From the NCBI GenBank assembly GCA_001969505.1, contig LSSK01000008.1, forward strand, positions 1-64,000: a stretch of DNA of 64,000 bases. The letters run 5' to 3'. This DNA comes from Zancudomyces culisetae. Taxonomy: Eukaryota > Kickxellomycota > Harpellomycetes > Harpellales > Legeriomycetaceae. Made by a program: the position numbers and the translations under genes. Shown in pieces: positions 22,045-34,300 of the stretch. Numbering within the stretch: position 1 is the stretch's first letter; every line of letters begins with the position of its first letter. A model generated the notes under the pieces. The model was not told where the DNA came from, ran no database searches, and saw only the letters and a list, made by a program, of their open reading frames with translations.

Positions 22045-22530
22045 CGCATGTGACATCACGGTTATTTTCTTTTTATTCAGTGTCTTTTTTCCCAGTTTGT
22101 CTTTTTATCATTTGGTTATTAAAGTATTTATAGCTTTAGTTTTATGTAAGTGTAGTCAAGTGAAAACTTGTTTCAGAAATTCCCTGCCTAAAATTTAAAT
22201 ACTAATACGCATTTTTACGCTTACTGGATTTGTTGCCAAAAGAAAAAAAAAAGATATGTTCTTTCTTACTGTGTAGAAACCGGAATTCTCAAGCGGGTTC
22301 ACTCTTCTTTTTTTTTCTATCCTCAAGTCAGTAGGAATATCTTCGAGAAAGTGGAGTACCAACAACAATCGTTAGAATATATGGTGTATGATACAAATTA
22401 TATGCCAAATACTTTATGAAGAAATTCAATGATATCTATCTAGTCCAACAATAGTTGAGTCAAAACTGTAAAAGCAGCAATGGCTTTGAAAAATGAAACC
22501 AGTAAGAAATGACAAAGAAAACAGCCTCTA
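22045..22530. other. convergent spacer
   Basis: Shared 3' region of the SH3BGR-domain gene (+) and PalC (-). It is AT-rich with A and T runs that would suit 3' processing, and no ORF is supported. Confidence 0.5.
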
Positions 22531-24283
22531 TTAAAACAATGCGATCCTATTAGAGCCAACTGTGTACGAAATGGCTCCACTGAAAGGCCGGCCACTGGGT
22601 ATTTTAGAAATCAACTCTTTTTTAGAAGGAATTTGATCAAAATACACTGTATCATTTATGCCCGTGTAAAGCTGATATAGGTGGTTGACGCTTGTTGTCA
22701 AAACAGAAGACGCACTCAAAGAATGAGTTGGGTTGGCATTGTCTTTTTCTAACGCCTTTAGCATTTCCCTGGCCTCGCGTATATAGCCAACGGCAAAGCC
22801 ACAGTTTTTGGTGCTATAAGAAAATTTTGCCAAATAAACCAAGGATATCGAATATATCAGTTTGTGAGTGTCTCTGACGTAGTCCTTGAACTCAGAGCTT
22901 ATGAATTGTTTGTCGTCTATTCGTAGTGTGTTCACTATTTCAAGAACGGCCCTGTATTGCTCAACAGCATACAACAATGTACGACTAATTATCGATAGCT
23001 TATAGTTTTCCCGCGCAGCTCTACAGGCTATCAATCTATCAGCATCTGCTATTGCTAGAGTTTCAAACATGAGTTGTGCCATCGAGTCCAGATCTGGCGA
23101 ATTGGCTGCTAACAGCTTCATACGCGGAGAAAACTCGAGCCTGATGTATTGAAATATCCCTGCAGCTTCTCGAAGCCCTTTGATAGCCATGTTGGCGTAT
23201 TCGTGTTCGCTAAGCTCACTAGATCCCGGTAAGACACTTTGTGAATCTTCTATGCTTGATTCTTCCAAAACTTTCCCTTTTACCTTATCTTTTCCAGCAC
23301 CAAGTCCCTTCTTAACCTTAGAAATAAAGCCCTTTTTATTTTCCAAAGAAATGGAAGACTTTTCCATTAGAGATGGGGAGCTAGATTTGGGTAAAATCAG
23401 CTCTGAAATTTCTTCGGATTTAACTAAATCAAATGAATCAACTTGTAGATATGCAAGCAACATCTTGCTAACCGCAAGTGCATGCAGTACATTTGCCATC
23501 TCAAATTCAATACTTGTGCTTTGATATGATCTTGAATTAAATGGGCTGACGAGATTTTCCAAAAACCCTGATTTACGGCCTACAAGACTCGTTTTCTGAG
23601 TGATTGATGTCTTGTTTGAATTTTGAGTGTCGTTTTCTTTATGCTTTTGTCTATCCTTTCCATCTTCTACCGGTTTTTCACTACTATTCCTGCGAAACGA
23701 GCGTTTCTTTATATTAATACTTTTCACCGCTGATCGCACAGTGTGTAAGGGACTTTCTGCTCGTTCTTGTGTCGCTCCAAACGAAAAATTAGATGGCTGT
23801 CCTGTTGCTGTCGAAAGTACATGTTCTTTCTCTCTAGTGCTATTTCTGTTATATACTGCCGAAAGTATGGGTTTGCTGTTCTCGACAAAAGAGCTTTTCC
23901 ATATAAATACAACTATTTCAGGGTATCAGAGCACTTTAAAGCGGAACAAGCAAGATAAAATTTTTGATTTTTTGATATTTTAAAAAAAGGTGCCATATGT
24001 AGCCGCACTTACCACTGTTCGTTTGGATGATTCCCTCTTTTGTCTGAATGTATCGTTCAATGTCTTTTAACTTTGCCAAGTAAGTGTTTATAACGGTCAC
24101 CATCTTCAGTGCCATATTACGATCCACAACTTTTTCTTGTTCGTTTAGCATATTTCTCATTTCTTCCCTCTTGTGGGTCAAACTTACTAATTCCCCCAGA
24201 AGATTTTCATCCCCGTTTGAGGATGTTATCAGTGAGACAAGTGAGACCTGCTTTGTTCTTGGAAGTCTAATAAAAAACTGCAT
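22531..24283 (-). CDS. palC: PalC-like BRO1-domain protein of ambient-pH signalling
   Basis: Two exons: 24283-24013 and 23912-22531. The 100-nt intron (donor GTAAGT, acceptor ATAG, phase 1) restores one frame of 550 residues. The start MQFFIRLPRTK matches the short hydrophobic, Pro-containing start of PalC proteins. The N-terminal exon is helical (YLAKLKDIERYIQTKEG). Ser-rich linkers follow, then BRO1-type helices: EFEMANVLHALAVSKMLLAY, EYANMAIKGLREAAGIFQYI, LIACRAARENYKLSIISRTL and the helical repeat NCGFAVGYIREAREMLKALE. PalC links the Rim/Pal ESCRT-III platform to activation of the transcription factor PacC/Rim101 at the plasma membrane or endosome. Length is close to that of known PalC proteins. 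The family call rests on the BRO1 pattern and the N-terminus; a different BRO1 protein is the main alternative. Confidence 0.78.
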
Positions 24284-24913
24284 CCTGACACACTCTTTTC
24301 TCTCTTCCACTTCCGCAAATACCTCTTAATCAGAATCGATTCTTTATTTTGCCTTTTTGTTATATTAAACACGATTAAAATGTCAAACTTTTCAAATCTT
24401 CTTAAAGGTTGTGTAGATGGAAATGAGGTAAAATCCGATGGTTTTATTTGCCCATTTTTGAACGAAATATTTGATTTTTCCGAGTTGTGAAAATGGAAAA
24501 GAAACAGAGTGGATGATATTAGTGATGTTAGTGATGTTGTGATGTTGTGATGTTTGTGGTGTTGGTGAGAGGGGAAAAGGAAAAGAAAAAGAAAAAGGGG
24601 TTGGTCGGATCTACCTATATTTTCGAGAGTAAGCTTTATTTTAGAATGACAATAACAATGCATGGAAAATACAGTTCTCTCAAGTCGGTTTATTTTCAGA
24701 TGATTAAAACAAAGAGTTGTTTGCAAAGTTAGAAGGATAAATAATACATCAACACTACTGTCCCAAAGCTGATGGTATCAACCAAAATTTCAGTGGGGAA
24801 TGGGGAAAACATAGATACATTTAATCGTCAGCTGAATAAGATATATAGTTAGACTATGTAGCGAATATGCTACGGAATTCTGTACAATCTATTCTAAAAT
24901 GTGGTATATTTAA
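24284..24913. other. spacer upstream of PalC
   Basis: Region between the PalC start and the stop of the next minus-strand gene. A minus-strand frame of 165 codons (24229-24726) runs through it and into the PalC first exon in another frame. Its composition (Phe/Leu runs from a purine-rich stretch near 24570-24600) and the better-supported PalC start argue that it is not a gene. Confidence 0.5.
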
Positions 24914-27801
24914 TTAGTACATTATAGTTGCCACAGCAAAAATAAACAATACTGTTACTAGTGTTGAGACTAGAGTAAAGTGTTTGGAATAAAAACTCCT
25001 CAGTTTGTCGAAAAATATATATCCTTTGTCTTTAAAAGCTCTTATCGCATTTAAATCTTTGAAACTACTGAGTATTCTTGTAAGAGGTTCTTCATTTTTA
25101 TTTAACACTTCAGGATTACTTTTCTTGTTCAAAAAAACCACATCAACCTTCTTTATAAACGGGTGCGGAATTGTTTTTAAGATTACATCCTTGTTTTCTT
25201 GACCTTTTTTTTCAGAAACCAACTGTATTTTGTTTATTTTTGGATCCAAAATGTTATTTAGCAAAAAAACACGCCTTATCTCCGAGGAGTTTAGTACATC
25301 TGTGTCATTACAAAGGTAGCACGCGTCGAACGCCAATGAATATTTCTGAATAGGCTGCGAACGAAAGCCTGTGTTTTGTGTGTTTTCCGCCCCATTCAAT
25401 TGATGGAAAGTTGTCGCCATTTCACCTAAGGATTTTTTTCCACTTTTCGTATTAATAAGCCTATTTGCATCACTGCCATTGCTTTTTCTTGGTTGCACTA
25501 TTCTATTGTATTGATCGCCATTATCATTATTTTTATCATTATCGTTGTCATCATCTTTTACTTGTAGGCAACAAAAATCCTTTCTATCCTCATCATGTTG
25601 GTCTGGACCTTCAATACATCCTCTATTAACCACACTTTTAAAGTTTTTGCTAGGTAGTTGTGGCAGATTCAAAATACAGCTTCTGCCAACCGAGCACTCT
25701 AGAAATAATTTATAGCAATCACTATGATCTTTTGGTGTGTAGTATGGCCTGTATACATCAATAACATTACCCGACACTGCTATGCTTCCAACAGTAGTGA
25801 TGTTCTTCTTTTCAGCTTTAGATGCGTTAGTTAGTATTTTAATGTTGTTTTTAGACAGTCGAACCGAAGAATCATAGCGATCAAGGTATAGTTTTTTGTG
25901 CTTATCCTCTATAAATTTCAAAATATCATAATCGCTGTTCTTTACAAAATTTAGAATCACCTTCAGGTGTAGAAGATTTGTATTTTGCATATAAAGCTCA
26001 GCGAGTTGATCATCACTGGTATCGCTACTTTTAGTGTAGACCCTAGGCGTTTCTAAGTGCCTGGAAGTGTTTAGAGCTATTGAATTATGAGTATATTCAT
26101 TATTATTCGCATTCCAATTTGTCCCTGTTATTTCTGGTTCTATTTGGTTTGACTTTTCCGCTTTAATATCTATTTTATCGTTGTTATGTACATACTCCCC
26201 AAATAGCAGCTTTAGTGACTGGTACTCGCTTTCTTCTAATACGCCGTGGCCTGACCTACCAGTAATAAAGTCTTTAATGTTTACTCTGTTTCTTAGCGTA
26301 ATCATATTTGTATTTTTTGATCTGAGTTCTCGCAAATCCTCAATTCCTGGATCGTCCTGGATGTTTATTTTATAGTATTCGATATTTCCAAGTATCGGTC
26401 TACCGTCAAGCGGCTATTTATTTAGCGATTTCGCGTTACCAACTGGAACTTTTACTTAAATACTATCAAAATTTATATCTGTACATGGAAACTTACGTTT
26501 ATAATTTCGTTTTTATATATTCGATTTTTTTCCTTATCCATGCTAAACAATAGAAAGTTCAAACACTGAGCCAGATAGTAGGAATATTGGTAGTTATTTG
26601 GATTTTTTTCATCAATAGTTAGTACTCTTGCTATTATCATCTCCTTGTTTCTACTGGAGTGTATGTCTATTAAATCAATCCAGCTTTCAAAAGTAAAAGC
26701 TTCTATATCGTTTGCATTCATAATTCCTGATAGTTTATCTTGTATTCGAACAGTATCACTTTCCACACTCGATAGTGGCAATCCAGGTCCATTGCCTTCA
26801 CTATTCTTCAAGTTCGGCAAAAATCCTTTTACTGGTGAGCTTTGCTCAAACTCTACAAAGTTGCTCCTTTGTCCCTCATCACTCACAAACTTGATAAAGT
26901 AAGCAAACCTCTTACAACTATCTTTGTCTATTTTGTTTAGCTTTAGTTCATTATTAGATATCTTGATAACATTTGAGGGCTCAACCCCAGGCTCGTCCAT
27001 TCCTTTTATTGAAATGGTTTTTATCAGCTTAAGGCGCTTGGTCTCAGCTAGTTTTTTTGCTCTATGAACCCCGTTTAGCCCAGTGGATGGCCACAGCATT
27101 TTCTCGTCTTGTAACTTTGCCTTTATGTCAAACTTGTGATTAGATCCAGTAGATTGGTCTTCCTCCGCTATGTATCTTTTTTTCTTTAATTGCTTAGAAA
27201 ATAAATTCAGGCCTTTCCTTTTCTCCTTTAGCTCACAATGACCGTTATGAACAGTATCCTTGCCATTTATATTATCTCCTAATTTAAATACCCACAAATT
27301 TGAGTCCAACATAAACATTTATCCTGAAGGAATGAGCTGTAAAAAAATACATATACTCTTACCTGAAAATATGCTTTTTTTGCTTTCCAGCCTTATATGA
27401 AGAGTTGAAGACCTTGGTCCACTTGTGCTTTGTGTTATATTATCCACATCTGAGCCGCTACAAGGCTCTGCAATATACGAGTTTGATCGTACCAATAGGT
27501 TTTTTATATCTATCTTTTTTGTTCCTGCCGTTTTTTCAAGAGCTTTCATTCCTTGTTCGTCTATAGTTGATACTGGGCAATGTGAATGTTTTGTATTATT
27601 CTTTATACCTTTCCTACTTGGAGTTGAACGGCTCAACGCATCCTTTTTGTATATGCTGTATATCTTACCATCCCCATGAGTAAAAAAACTGCTGTCTAAC
27701 TCATCAGGCGAGCTACATGAGCTTTCAACGCACTTTGTTTTTCTTCCCTTCCCTTTTTTCGTAAGTTTTTTCTTGTTTGACTTTGTATGTTCCTTCAGCA
27801 T
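24914..27801 (-). CDS. hypothetical tail-anchored protein, three exons
   Basis: Model: exons 27801-27363, 27278-26497 and 26413-24914, 906 residues, with introns of 84 and 83 nt. Donors are GTAAGA and GTAAGT; acceptors are TTAG and ATAG. The exon lengths sum to a whole number of codons. The first intron is required because a TAA at 27321-27319 interrupts the otherwise continuous frame. The N-terminus is very basic (KKKLTKKGKGRKTK). The sequence around the first junction (LHIRLESKKSIFSG then DNINGKD) faintly resembles the first strands of an arrestin fold; this is weak. Exon 2 has a possible PH-like end (FESWIDLIDI). The last ~25 residues form a transmembrane helix (FTLVSTLVTVLFIFAVATIM) ending in Tyr, so the protein is probably tail-anchored with its bulk in the cytosol. 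The family is not recognised. If intron 1 is wrong, 27318 could start a separate gene. Confidence 0.55.
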
Positions 27802-28487
27802 TTTTACCCTATATTTCTCTTGACTTCTCTAGGCTTAATTTCAGTCGTAGTTTTCGGTAGAGGATGAAGAATATCATTAATAAAAAATTAAAAGGAAAAA
27901 GCTCCCTCTTTACGCATGTAAAGTTCTTAGATATCAGATGTATGTGACTTTTAACGATTAAACAAGTATCTTGTGTGCGTTTATAATCCTGTGAAACGTA
28001 ACAAGTATATAATAAAATCTATCACTAAAACCGTTACTTCACTGGTATCTAACCTGGACCTGTTTTTTTTAATGTACTTTTTATTTTGCCATTGGTATCC
28101 ACGGATTAAACCATGCTGCCATTCTGACCTCTTTTTAGGGAGTTGTAAATTACATCTCCATATTTGCTGTAGTAAATTTATTACATATGGGCTAGATTGA
28201 ACAAAACAACTGGGTATTATATCATGTTTGAGCCTCCAGGTACATCCAAATTGAAAGTACTTTATTGCACAATAAGGCTATTCCTATGTGTTCTGGAACC
28301 GTTAATTCACTTTTTGTTTCCTTTTCTTTTTTTTTTGAAAAAAAATCTGTCACCTCCCCTACCAAATGCAATAGGAGGTAATTAACGCACTAAAATTTTG
28401 TACCGTATAAACAGAACAAGGTTTTTTTTATGATAAAAAAAGCACTGTTAAAGTAGATGCCTAATGTAACGCTTGATCTTTGTTTTT
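27802..28487. other. intergenic region
   Basis: Region between the DTD stop and the start of the tail-anchored gene, both on the minus strand. It is AT-rich with T runs (28060s, 28320s) and no supported ORF. Confidence 0.5.
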
Positions 28488-29386
28488 TCAAGAATGCTTT
28501 TTTTCGTCGCTTTTTCTATCACCAATATATTCATACTTTCTTGAATCAAGCTCCAGTGTAACGGGCCCGTCGTTACAAAGACTTACATCCATCATTGCTC
28601 CAAATTCACCAGCTAATAAATAGAGTTTGGTTTATCACAAGAATTAAATCAAATGGATCATATAATTCCACAATCGATATCTCGTTTTCACCAAGAGACA
28701 CTTACTCTGTATTTTATCATCTGAATACGATTTTTTTAGCTTTTCGATAAACATGTTGAAAAACTCTTCTGCTTTTTCACTTCCCATTGCTCTATGAAAA
28801 TCGGGTTTGTTGCCTATCAGAATAAAATAAACAAAGTATTTAGAATTGGAAACACTAACACATAGCCAGAAATCACACCTACCTTTTACTGTTCTTCCAT
28901 ATAGTGTAAACTGAGATACTATGAAGGTATCGTTTGTATAGCTGTCACAAATAGTTTTTTTTATTAAATAAAGAAAAAACTTTCAACACCCGAAACATTG
29001 GATGAGGTAGGAGGGGTGGAATCAGTTTAAAATATTCTTCATTTAAAAAAAATTGGACCATACCGCATAAAACTTCCAGATTCATATCTTTAACGCTCTT
29101 CTTCCACATTTGCTTTTCATCATCGAACACACGAACACCCAATATCCTGTTTACCATATAGTTGATGTCTTCTTCGAGGTCATCCTTAGAAATTCCCACT
29201 AGAACACAAATCCCCTTCTGTATCTCGCCAACAACTCTATTACCAACTTTTGTGGGTGAGTGGGTGTATGTGGTTTTTATTAAGGTTAGACAATACGAAG
29301 CAACTATTCGTAATAATTTAAATAGTACCCCTAATAATTTTACCTTCGACCTTTGCCCACTTCACTTTTTGCAGTACAGCTCTCAT
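28488..29386 (-). CDS. DTD1: D-aminoacyl-tRNA deacylase (DTD), five exons
   Basis: Model: exons 29386-29344, 29246-29064, 28918-28883, 28813-28706 and 28612-28488, 164 residues. All four introns (97, 145, 69, 93 nt) are in phase 1 with canonical ends. DTD hydrolyses D-amino acids, and mischarged glycine, from tRNA in the cytosol. Family signatures appear in order: [47 protein letters not shown], the catalytic-site motif SQFTLYG, then [18 protein letters not shown], and the cross-subunit Gly-cisPro motif in [11 protein letters not shown]. Length matches the usual 145-170 residues. Two short exons (36 and 43 nt) would be missed by ORF-based annotation, and only fragments of the gene are visible as open frames. 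The call is very secure. Confidence 0.93.
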
Positions 29387-30230
29387 TACCCAACTGTTCT
29401 AATATGATATCTTTTTTTACTTTTTTTTTGTAAACAAACAAGAATAAAATATCATTATCTTTTTTTTTATAGCAAATACGAAATTGATCTAGATAGATCG
29501 CCAATACTAAAATAAAACTAATCTGTGTGGTGTCTACCTATAAAATATGTTTGCTCTAGATAGTGCATTTTTTTTTCAAAAAAAATGGATGATAACTTCT
29601 GCGAACATCTAAAGGGTGTATTGATTTGTATATACGGTTTACGGGCAAGAAGGTTAAAAAAGTGTCTACGCTTATAGAAAAAGGACGAGTTCTTGGAGGG
29701 GGGGTTCATTTATTAACGCTGAGTTATGACAAAAACTTATAGGATTGAGTACTGCTAAACATACCGGAGGAAGGATGAATTCTTTGTTCATAGTGCTTAT
29801 TATGCGGTTTTATCCCTTTTCTTGATATTAGCTGTTGAATTTGACAAAAAATGCCAAAGGAATAGAGGGGGGAAAGAGGAGAGGATATGAGAGAATAGGA
29901 GAGGATAGGAAAGAAGAGAAAACAAGTACAATCGGACATGTGCACTGCACTTGGGTAAATGATTGTCACACGAGTTCAGTACATTATTTTGAAACCCCCC
30001 CCCCCCATAATTTACCCATGGTTCAAGACGCAACTCTGTTTAGCCATTGGCTATTTTTATGTTGATAACATTCACACTTTCAAATAGCAAGTACTGATTT
30101 GCCCGAACAAGCTGTTATAAATAAATAGAAATTAAATTTCTGGAATTGTTTTGAGTAGGAAAAAAGGAACAAAAATTACACTTTAGTTCTGGAAAAAAGG
30201 GTTTAAAGCGCAGAAACGGATAAAAACAAG
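29387..30230. other. divergent promoter region of DTD1 and the penta-EF-hand gene
   Basis: An 844-nt spacer between two diverging genes. It contains a C12 homopolymer at 29995-30006, a purine-rich stretch near 29865-29925 and a TATAAATA at 30116. Minus-strand frames here are low-complexity readings of these tracts. Confidence 0.5.
30116..30123 (+). promoter_or_regulatory. candidate TATA element of the penta-EF-hand gene
   Basis: TATAAATA lies 108 nt upstream of the ATG at 30231. Position and sequence suit a TATA box, but in AT-rich DNA such matches are common. Confidence 0.3.
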
Positions 30231-30938
30231 ATGTACGGCGGGAATCCAAATCAAGGAGGAAACTATGGATATCAAGGGGGTCAGGGCGGTCAAGGAGGTC
30301 AAAGGCCTCCATACCAACAACAAGGGTACCAGCAACAGCAGGGATATCAAGGCAGACCTGGACCACAGGGGAACCCTAATCAAGGTGGGGGATACCAACC
30401 AATGCCGCCACAGCAGCAGCAGATAATGTCATTCTTCCATGCTGTGGATAGTGATAGATCAGGAGCATTAGATTCAGCAGAACTACAACGCGCACTCATG
30501 AATGGCGATTGGTCGCCGTTCAGTATCGAGACAACAAGGCTCATGGTTTCGATGTTTGACAGCGATTGCAGTGGAACCATTAGTGGTAACGAATTTTTAA
30601 ATTTGTGGCGCTACATAGAACAATGGAGGGAGTGTTTTATGCACTTCGACCGTGACCGCTCGGGAATGATTGATAAACAAGAGCTACATAATGCACTCAA
30701 AAACTTTAATTTTGCTGTAACTCCACAGATTGTGGATCTTTTCGTCAAAAAGGCAAACAATCTAGATGGTGCAAAAGCAACTAGAAACAGAGAATCTGTC
30801 AGTTTTGATAGATTTATTTGGATTTGTGTTAGTACGAAAATGCTTAGCGACAGCTTTGCCTCCATGGACAATCAAAGGTCTGGGCGTGTGACCTTCACCT
30901 TGGACCAATATTTGGTTGATCATATTCGAAATTCGTGA
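30231..30938 (+). CDS. PEF1: penta-EF-hand calcium-binding protein (ALG-2/peflin type)
   Basis: Single-exon ORF of 235 residues. Residues 1-65 are rich in Gly, Gln, Pro and Tyr (GGNYGYQGGQGGQGGQ), like the N-terminal tails of ALG-2 and peflin. Five EF-hand units follow. EF1 (DSDRSGALDSAE), EF2 (DSDCSGTISGNE) and EF3 (DRDRSGMIDKQE) keep all the usual ligand positions. EF4 (around KKANNLDGAKATRNRES) and EF5 (DNQRSGRVTFTL) are degenerate and would mediate dimerisation. Family members bind calcium and dock to proline-rich ligands of the ESCRT and COPII machinery; in yeast, Pef1 acts in budding and cation homeostasis. Calcium binding at EF1-EF3 is expected from the residues. The gene diverges from DTD1 and converges on CYK3. 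Confidence 0.92.
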   Translation: MYGGNPNQGGNYGYQGGQGGQGGQRPPYQQQGYQQQQGYQGRPGPQGNPNQGGGYQPMPPQQQQIMSFFHAVDSDRSGALDSAELQRALMNGDWSPFSIETTRLMVSMFDSDCSGTISGNEFLNLWRYIEQWRECFMHFDRDRSGMIDKQELHNALKNFNFAVTPQIVDLFVKKANNLDGAKATRNRESVSFDRFIWICVSTKMLSDSFASMDNQRSGRVTFTLDQYLVDHIRNS

Positions 30939-31399
30939 GTGGTTTTTCTTATTTTCATTAATATAGTGGTATAATACCTAGCCATTTTGGTTATAATTAC
31001 ATATAATCGAATTGTTGACCTATAAATTAGCTTCTAAAGTTTGATGCTTGTCCAACTGTAACTTTGTTGACTTTGATAAATGTGAGTTTTTTTTTGTGTT
31101 CTGAAAGTATCTCTTCTTCCACACTATGTATGGTCTTACTACGGACTTGTTAGTAACATTTACCTATGTTTTATATTTCACTGATTTTATTGAATCTTTT
31201 TTTAACCTTAACTGAAATACTTTAAATAGAAGCCTCTAAGAAAATTTAAAAATAAATAAAATCTTTGATATAAATAAAAGCTTCAACATACTTGTATACT
31301 CTATCTTTTTGCCGAATACATCATTTATATACAATAATTATCATATTCCAGATACACAAGGTCAAAAAGGGCCGTGGGGTAGGCCGCACAAAGTCAAAG
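30939..31399. other. convergent spacer
   Basis: 3' region shared by the penta-EF-hand gene (+) and CYK3 (-). AT-rich, no ORF. Confidence 0.5.
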
Positions 31400-34300
31400 C
31401 TAATGTGTACATATATATCTTACAACTGGAACCCAATAGTTAGAGATGCCATGGTAGTGAATTAACCAACTACCAACTTCGTTTATCTCCGCTTGTAGCA
31501 CATAGCTCCTATCACTTGGTTGAAATACAAACTTTGTTGTTATCCCACTTGGGCTTTTTAACTGTAATTTGTAGTGCTTTCTTTCCATTTCCGTGTCAAG
31601 GGAGCCATTTTCTACAGTATCTATAGATAGTAAGTGAAAATTGACTTGCTCATCCTTCTTTAATAAAACTGAAGTGGGTGACTTGACATAGAATTCAGCC
31701 TCAGCAAAATGATTTGTCAAAATATATTTTGGAGAATCCTTTTTAGTGTCACCAAGAGAAAGAGCCATTACAAGAGGATATGTGAGGTGTGTTGGAGCGC
31801 CCGTAACATAGGGGAACTCCACATGCGGTGCAGACCTTTTGGGTTCTGGTATAGATTGCGAATTAGATGATTTTTTTCCCACCCCAAGCAGCACCTTGAA
31901 CATTGTAGTTCTGGTACTTGGAGAGGGTTGTATACTTTCTCTTGGCGATTTGTGCATATGTGGTTTTTTCGAAATGCGTTTATTTCTCTTGGCGCTTTTT
32001 CCATCGCTATGATACATTTCATCAATACTAGCTGTAGATTGAGTGTGACTATTGTGATGCGCAGTTCTGGAAAGCAATGTCTCCCGTTTGCTTTTTGCTA
32101 ATCTTGAAGGGCGTGTTCCAACGTATAATTTTAGCACACTACTCGCAAACCCTGGCTTGTTGCCCAAATATATTTTTGCCATTCTCTTTCCATTATAATT
32201 TTTGCACTGCGCAAGTAAAGGAAGACGCTCAGTAACTGTTGCAGGTGTAAGGTTTAGAATACTCTCATTTATTGCCTCTTCACTGTATAATTCAACTTCC
32301 GCATAGCAGTCTAGTGTGTGGTCTTTTAGTTGCAGAATTATAGAATCCATGCCATGCTTTAACATGTCGCTTGATACCGTGCAATTGAGAATATTGATAT
32401 TGTATTGGAAGTAAAGTGGTCTGACATAAGGCAAGTTCCAAAATATCTCCCACGTCACAAAGCTATGGTTATACAGATTTCTTGGATCACATGGAAAGTG
32501 GGTATATATTGCCTTATCTGGATGCATCAAAAAAAATCCATTATCTCTGCTTCCTAGACTGTTAAACGGATGGGATACCAATGCACAGCAAGTATCCACT
32601 ATTCTAAACTTGCCATCCAGCTCTACACAGTTCCAGATATGATTAGGGTACATAGGTTTAAAGGAACCTTTTATGAACGAATCTGGGTTTGGTGGAGGAA
32701 CTTTTAGAGTCCCGTGAACAACGTTACAAGTGATTCCTGCTATATTTGCAAATTTGGCAAATAAATATGCAAACCCTGGTCCATATGATGCTCGAGTTGA
32801 GTAGACTCTATCCGGATCTTCATAATCTTTTAATTCCTCGATATCGAACTTTTCATTGTAATTGAGACGCAACTCAATATGAGTTGTTATCCAAAGGTAG
32901 ATGGATGCCAACAAACGCACTTTATTATCAATAAACCTTTTGCAGAGATATTTGGTCACAAGCTCCTCCATACTTTTATTTTTACAGTCAAGCTTTATAA
33001 TGTTGGCTTTTTTTTCAACATATTCCAATTCCTGTTGCAGCACCTCGAAGCTGAAAATAGGATCATCTTGTGTATATCTCAGGAGTTTTGAGTGAATAGA
33101 GCTTGTTTCACTGCCGGGATGGGTTTGTATGAATGGTTTTTTGTCGTGAACATTGAAAATAAGGGTCTCTCTAACACTAGCAAAGGTAGGTAAACATGGT
33201 TTTTTTATTATATCGTTGAAATCTTCCTTTATTTCTCTGTTAGATCTTTCCTTCTTTAGAGTTTTGTCTTCGAAGTTATGCATAGATGGTTTTCTGCTAG
33301 CTCTTTTATTTTCAGCAGAATCCTCCAGGATACTATTATTATTTAATTCCGAGTTATACAGATTTTTCAGCTTTTTTTGCAGGTATGAAATAGGTTGTTC
33401 ATCCACCCCTTTGCTATCGAACCTTAAACCGGCACTCTCTCTGCATCCTCTCGCACCATGCTCCGTAAGCAATTTTGTGTAGTCTGAACTGCTTCTCCTC
33501 ATTGAATTTGACACACTTCTTGAATAGTACTGTGGGTTACTGCAAGTATCATTTGAAACAGAGCGGCTTAAGCCGTTTCCTCCATATCCCTCAGGACGCA
33601 TTTCATTTAACAAAATTTCCCTAGTATTTACATGTTCAGAGCAAGTTCGGTATATGCACGCTTGCCCCTTTTTCAAAAATTGAGGAGTCATTTTAGGTTT
33701 AGAGTTATTGGTTGTGTTCTGGAGAAATTGGTTAGTTGAAGTAGAAATGATGCAGGGCGTATGTGCTTGGGAATCTGTCGAGGTTTCATTTGTTAGACAC
33801 GAATTATACACTCTTCTATCGTCACTAGTCACTTTTGACGGCTCGAAAACCTCATTACGAAATGCTATTCCGCCAATTGCTTCAAGTAGTTTTTTATTTA
33901 CAGTATCCAAGTCAATTTGTGATTCATCTGTATTTCTGATGGTACCATAAGAGTATGTTTGAACACACTTTGTGTTTTTTGGTTGTGAAGAGCCTATACC
34001 TGTGTTATTTTCTTGATGAAAAGGCTTATCATTTGCACAGGTATCACTATGCATATCACTTGGGATGATTCTATAAGATTTGTGTTGTATTACGTTTGAG
34101 TCTTTTGAGCTCGGTTTGATGTTACAAACATCGCCATCTGTATTTTTATAATCCGTACCGGCTAAGTCTAATAAACCATGTACAAAACGTTATTATTTCA
34201 GCTAGTGTGTAATATATACATTGTACTTACCATATTTACTCTCATAAGAATCAGACTGCTTTTTTGGGTTTGCACAACCACAGTCGCTGCTGTTGGTGTC

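Noticed and set aside
24229-24726. 165-codon minus-strand ORF
   Set aside because: Overlaps the PalC start in another frame, begins without family resemblance, and contains Phe/Leu runs from a purine-rich tract.
27279-27318. ATG at 27318 as the start of a separate 281-residue gene
   Set aside because: The flanking frames are the same and a GT-AG intron joins them; both neighbouring parts look like one protein. Kept only as an alternative.
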